From CAZSLI01 sp964607705 (GTDB lineage Bacteria; Actinomycetota; Coriobacteriia; Anaerosomatales; PHET01): a DNA stretch of 41,011 nt. The stretch covers positions 1-41,011 of the forward strand of contig CAZSLI010000022.1 of the NCBI GenBank assembly GCA_964607705.1, written 5' to 3'. The translations under genes were made by a program, and so were the position numbers. Below, piece after piece: positions 40,808 to 41,011 of the stretch; within the stretch, counting starts at the first letter, position 1; every line of letters starts with the position of its first letter. The notes under the pieces are model-generated. The model saw only the letters and a list, made by a program, of their open reading frames with translations, was not told where the DNA came from and did not search any database.

Positions 40808-41011
40808 AGGCGGCCGAGAAGCGTGGCAAGCCGCTCGCAGGCCCTGGAGCTCCGAACTGGAGCTTTGCTCGGATAGTGCGCGGCACTGCCGGACGCCTTC
40901 TCGCCGCGATGTTCCGCGTGCGCTCGTTCGGTGCGGACCGTCTGCCCGAGCCCCCTTACATCCTCGCGGGGAATCATGTGAGCTATCTCGATCCCGCGCT
41001 GTTGTGGTGCG
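40804..41011 (+). CDS. plsC: 1-acyl-glycerol-3-phosphate acyltransferase (partial, cut by window end)
   Basis: The gene starts at GTG 40804, overlapping the cmk stop by 4 bases, and continues past the window. The 69 visible residues contain a basic N-terminus, a hydrophobic segment (about 22-35), and the catalytic motif N-H-V-S-Y-L-D (about 58-64), the N-H-x4-D form of the family. Members add a second acyl chain to lysophosphatidate in phospholipid synthesis. The C-terminal motifs are outside the window, so a related acyltransferase is possible. Confidence 0.82.
   Translation, partial: MKAAEKRGKPLAGPGAPNWSFARIVRGTAGRLLAAMFRVRSFGADRLPEPPYILAGNHVSYLDPALLWC

Noticed and set aside
1..41011. CRISPR array, insertion sequence, prophage or toxin-antitoxin pair
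   Set aside because: No regularly spaced repeats, transposase or integrase motifs, or terminal repeats were found. Gene content is core or surface-related throughout.

Overview
The window is high-GC bacterial DNA. It has actinobacterial-style gene packing: many GTG starts, 1-8 base overlaps and short leaders. The mix of genes suggests a deep-branching, probably anaerobic or facultative member of the Actinobacteriota, for example Coriobacteriia or a neighbouring class. These genes are a NuoEFG-less complex I, cobalamin assembly, a type IV pilus ATPase, a FlgM-like protein and a DHH-CBS-tRNA nucleotidyltransferase fusion. That placement is an inference. No mobile element, CRISPR array or rRNA is visible. 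A run of exactly 100 Ns (20418-20517) shows that this is a scaffolded assembly.

Region 1 (1-8152) concerns the cell surface. A very large secreted repeat protein runs leftward off the window. It is divergent from a polyprenyl-phosphate sugar transferase, followed by a WecG/TagA/CpsF glycosyltransferase and galE. Region 2 (8182-10431) holds a tRNA-Val(CAC) with its own promoter and terminator, and an ABC-F ATPase that looks leaderless.

Region 3 (10432-21603) is the most unusual part. It is one 11-gene complex I operon, nuoA-B-C-D-H-I*-J-K-L-M-N, without nuoE, nuoF or nuoG. The gene in the nuoI position encodes a 681-residue protein. A complete GltD/NfnB-type FAD/NAD(P) oxidoreductase with its own Cys cluster motif is inserted inside NuoI, between the NuoI N-terminal membrane-facing segment and its two [4Fe-4S] motifs. 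The simplest reading is that this complex I carries its NAD(P)H-oxidising module within the NuoI subunit, in place of NuoEFG. The operon has a good sigma70-type promoter overlapped by a Rex-like inverted repeat.

Region 4 (21604-22476) is a regulatory stretch. It has a promoter followed by two hairpins (a candidate short RNA), a CRP-like palindrome, and a sigma28-type promoter that would produce a leaderless mRNA for a FlgM-like anti-sigma factor. A small membrane protein follows.

Region 5 (22510-29984) is a tightly coupled run: pilB, deoB, a pyrimidine-nucleoside phosphorylase, the DHH-CBS-nucleotidyltransferase fusion and an M50-type membrane protease. Region 6 (30056-36408) holds trpS, the condensin accessory genes scpA and scpB, rluB, and the cobalamin nucleotide-loop genes cobU-cobT-cobS plus a phosphatase. 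Region 7 (36502-41011) holds hisC-tyrA-aroA-cmk-plsC, for aromatic amino acid synthesis running into nucleotide and phospholipid synthesis; plsC is cut by the window edge. The 210-250 base intergenic stretches at 4594-4828, 10432-10647 and 21604-21851 each hold promoter or operator candidates described in the entries. No gene-free stretch exceeds 300 bases.
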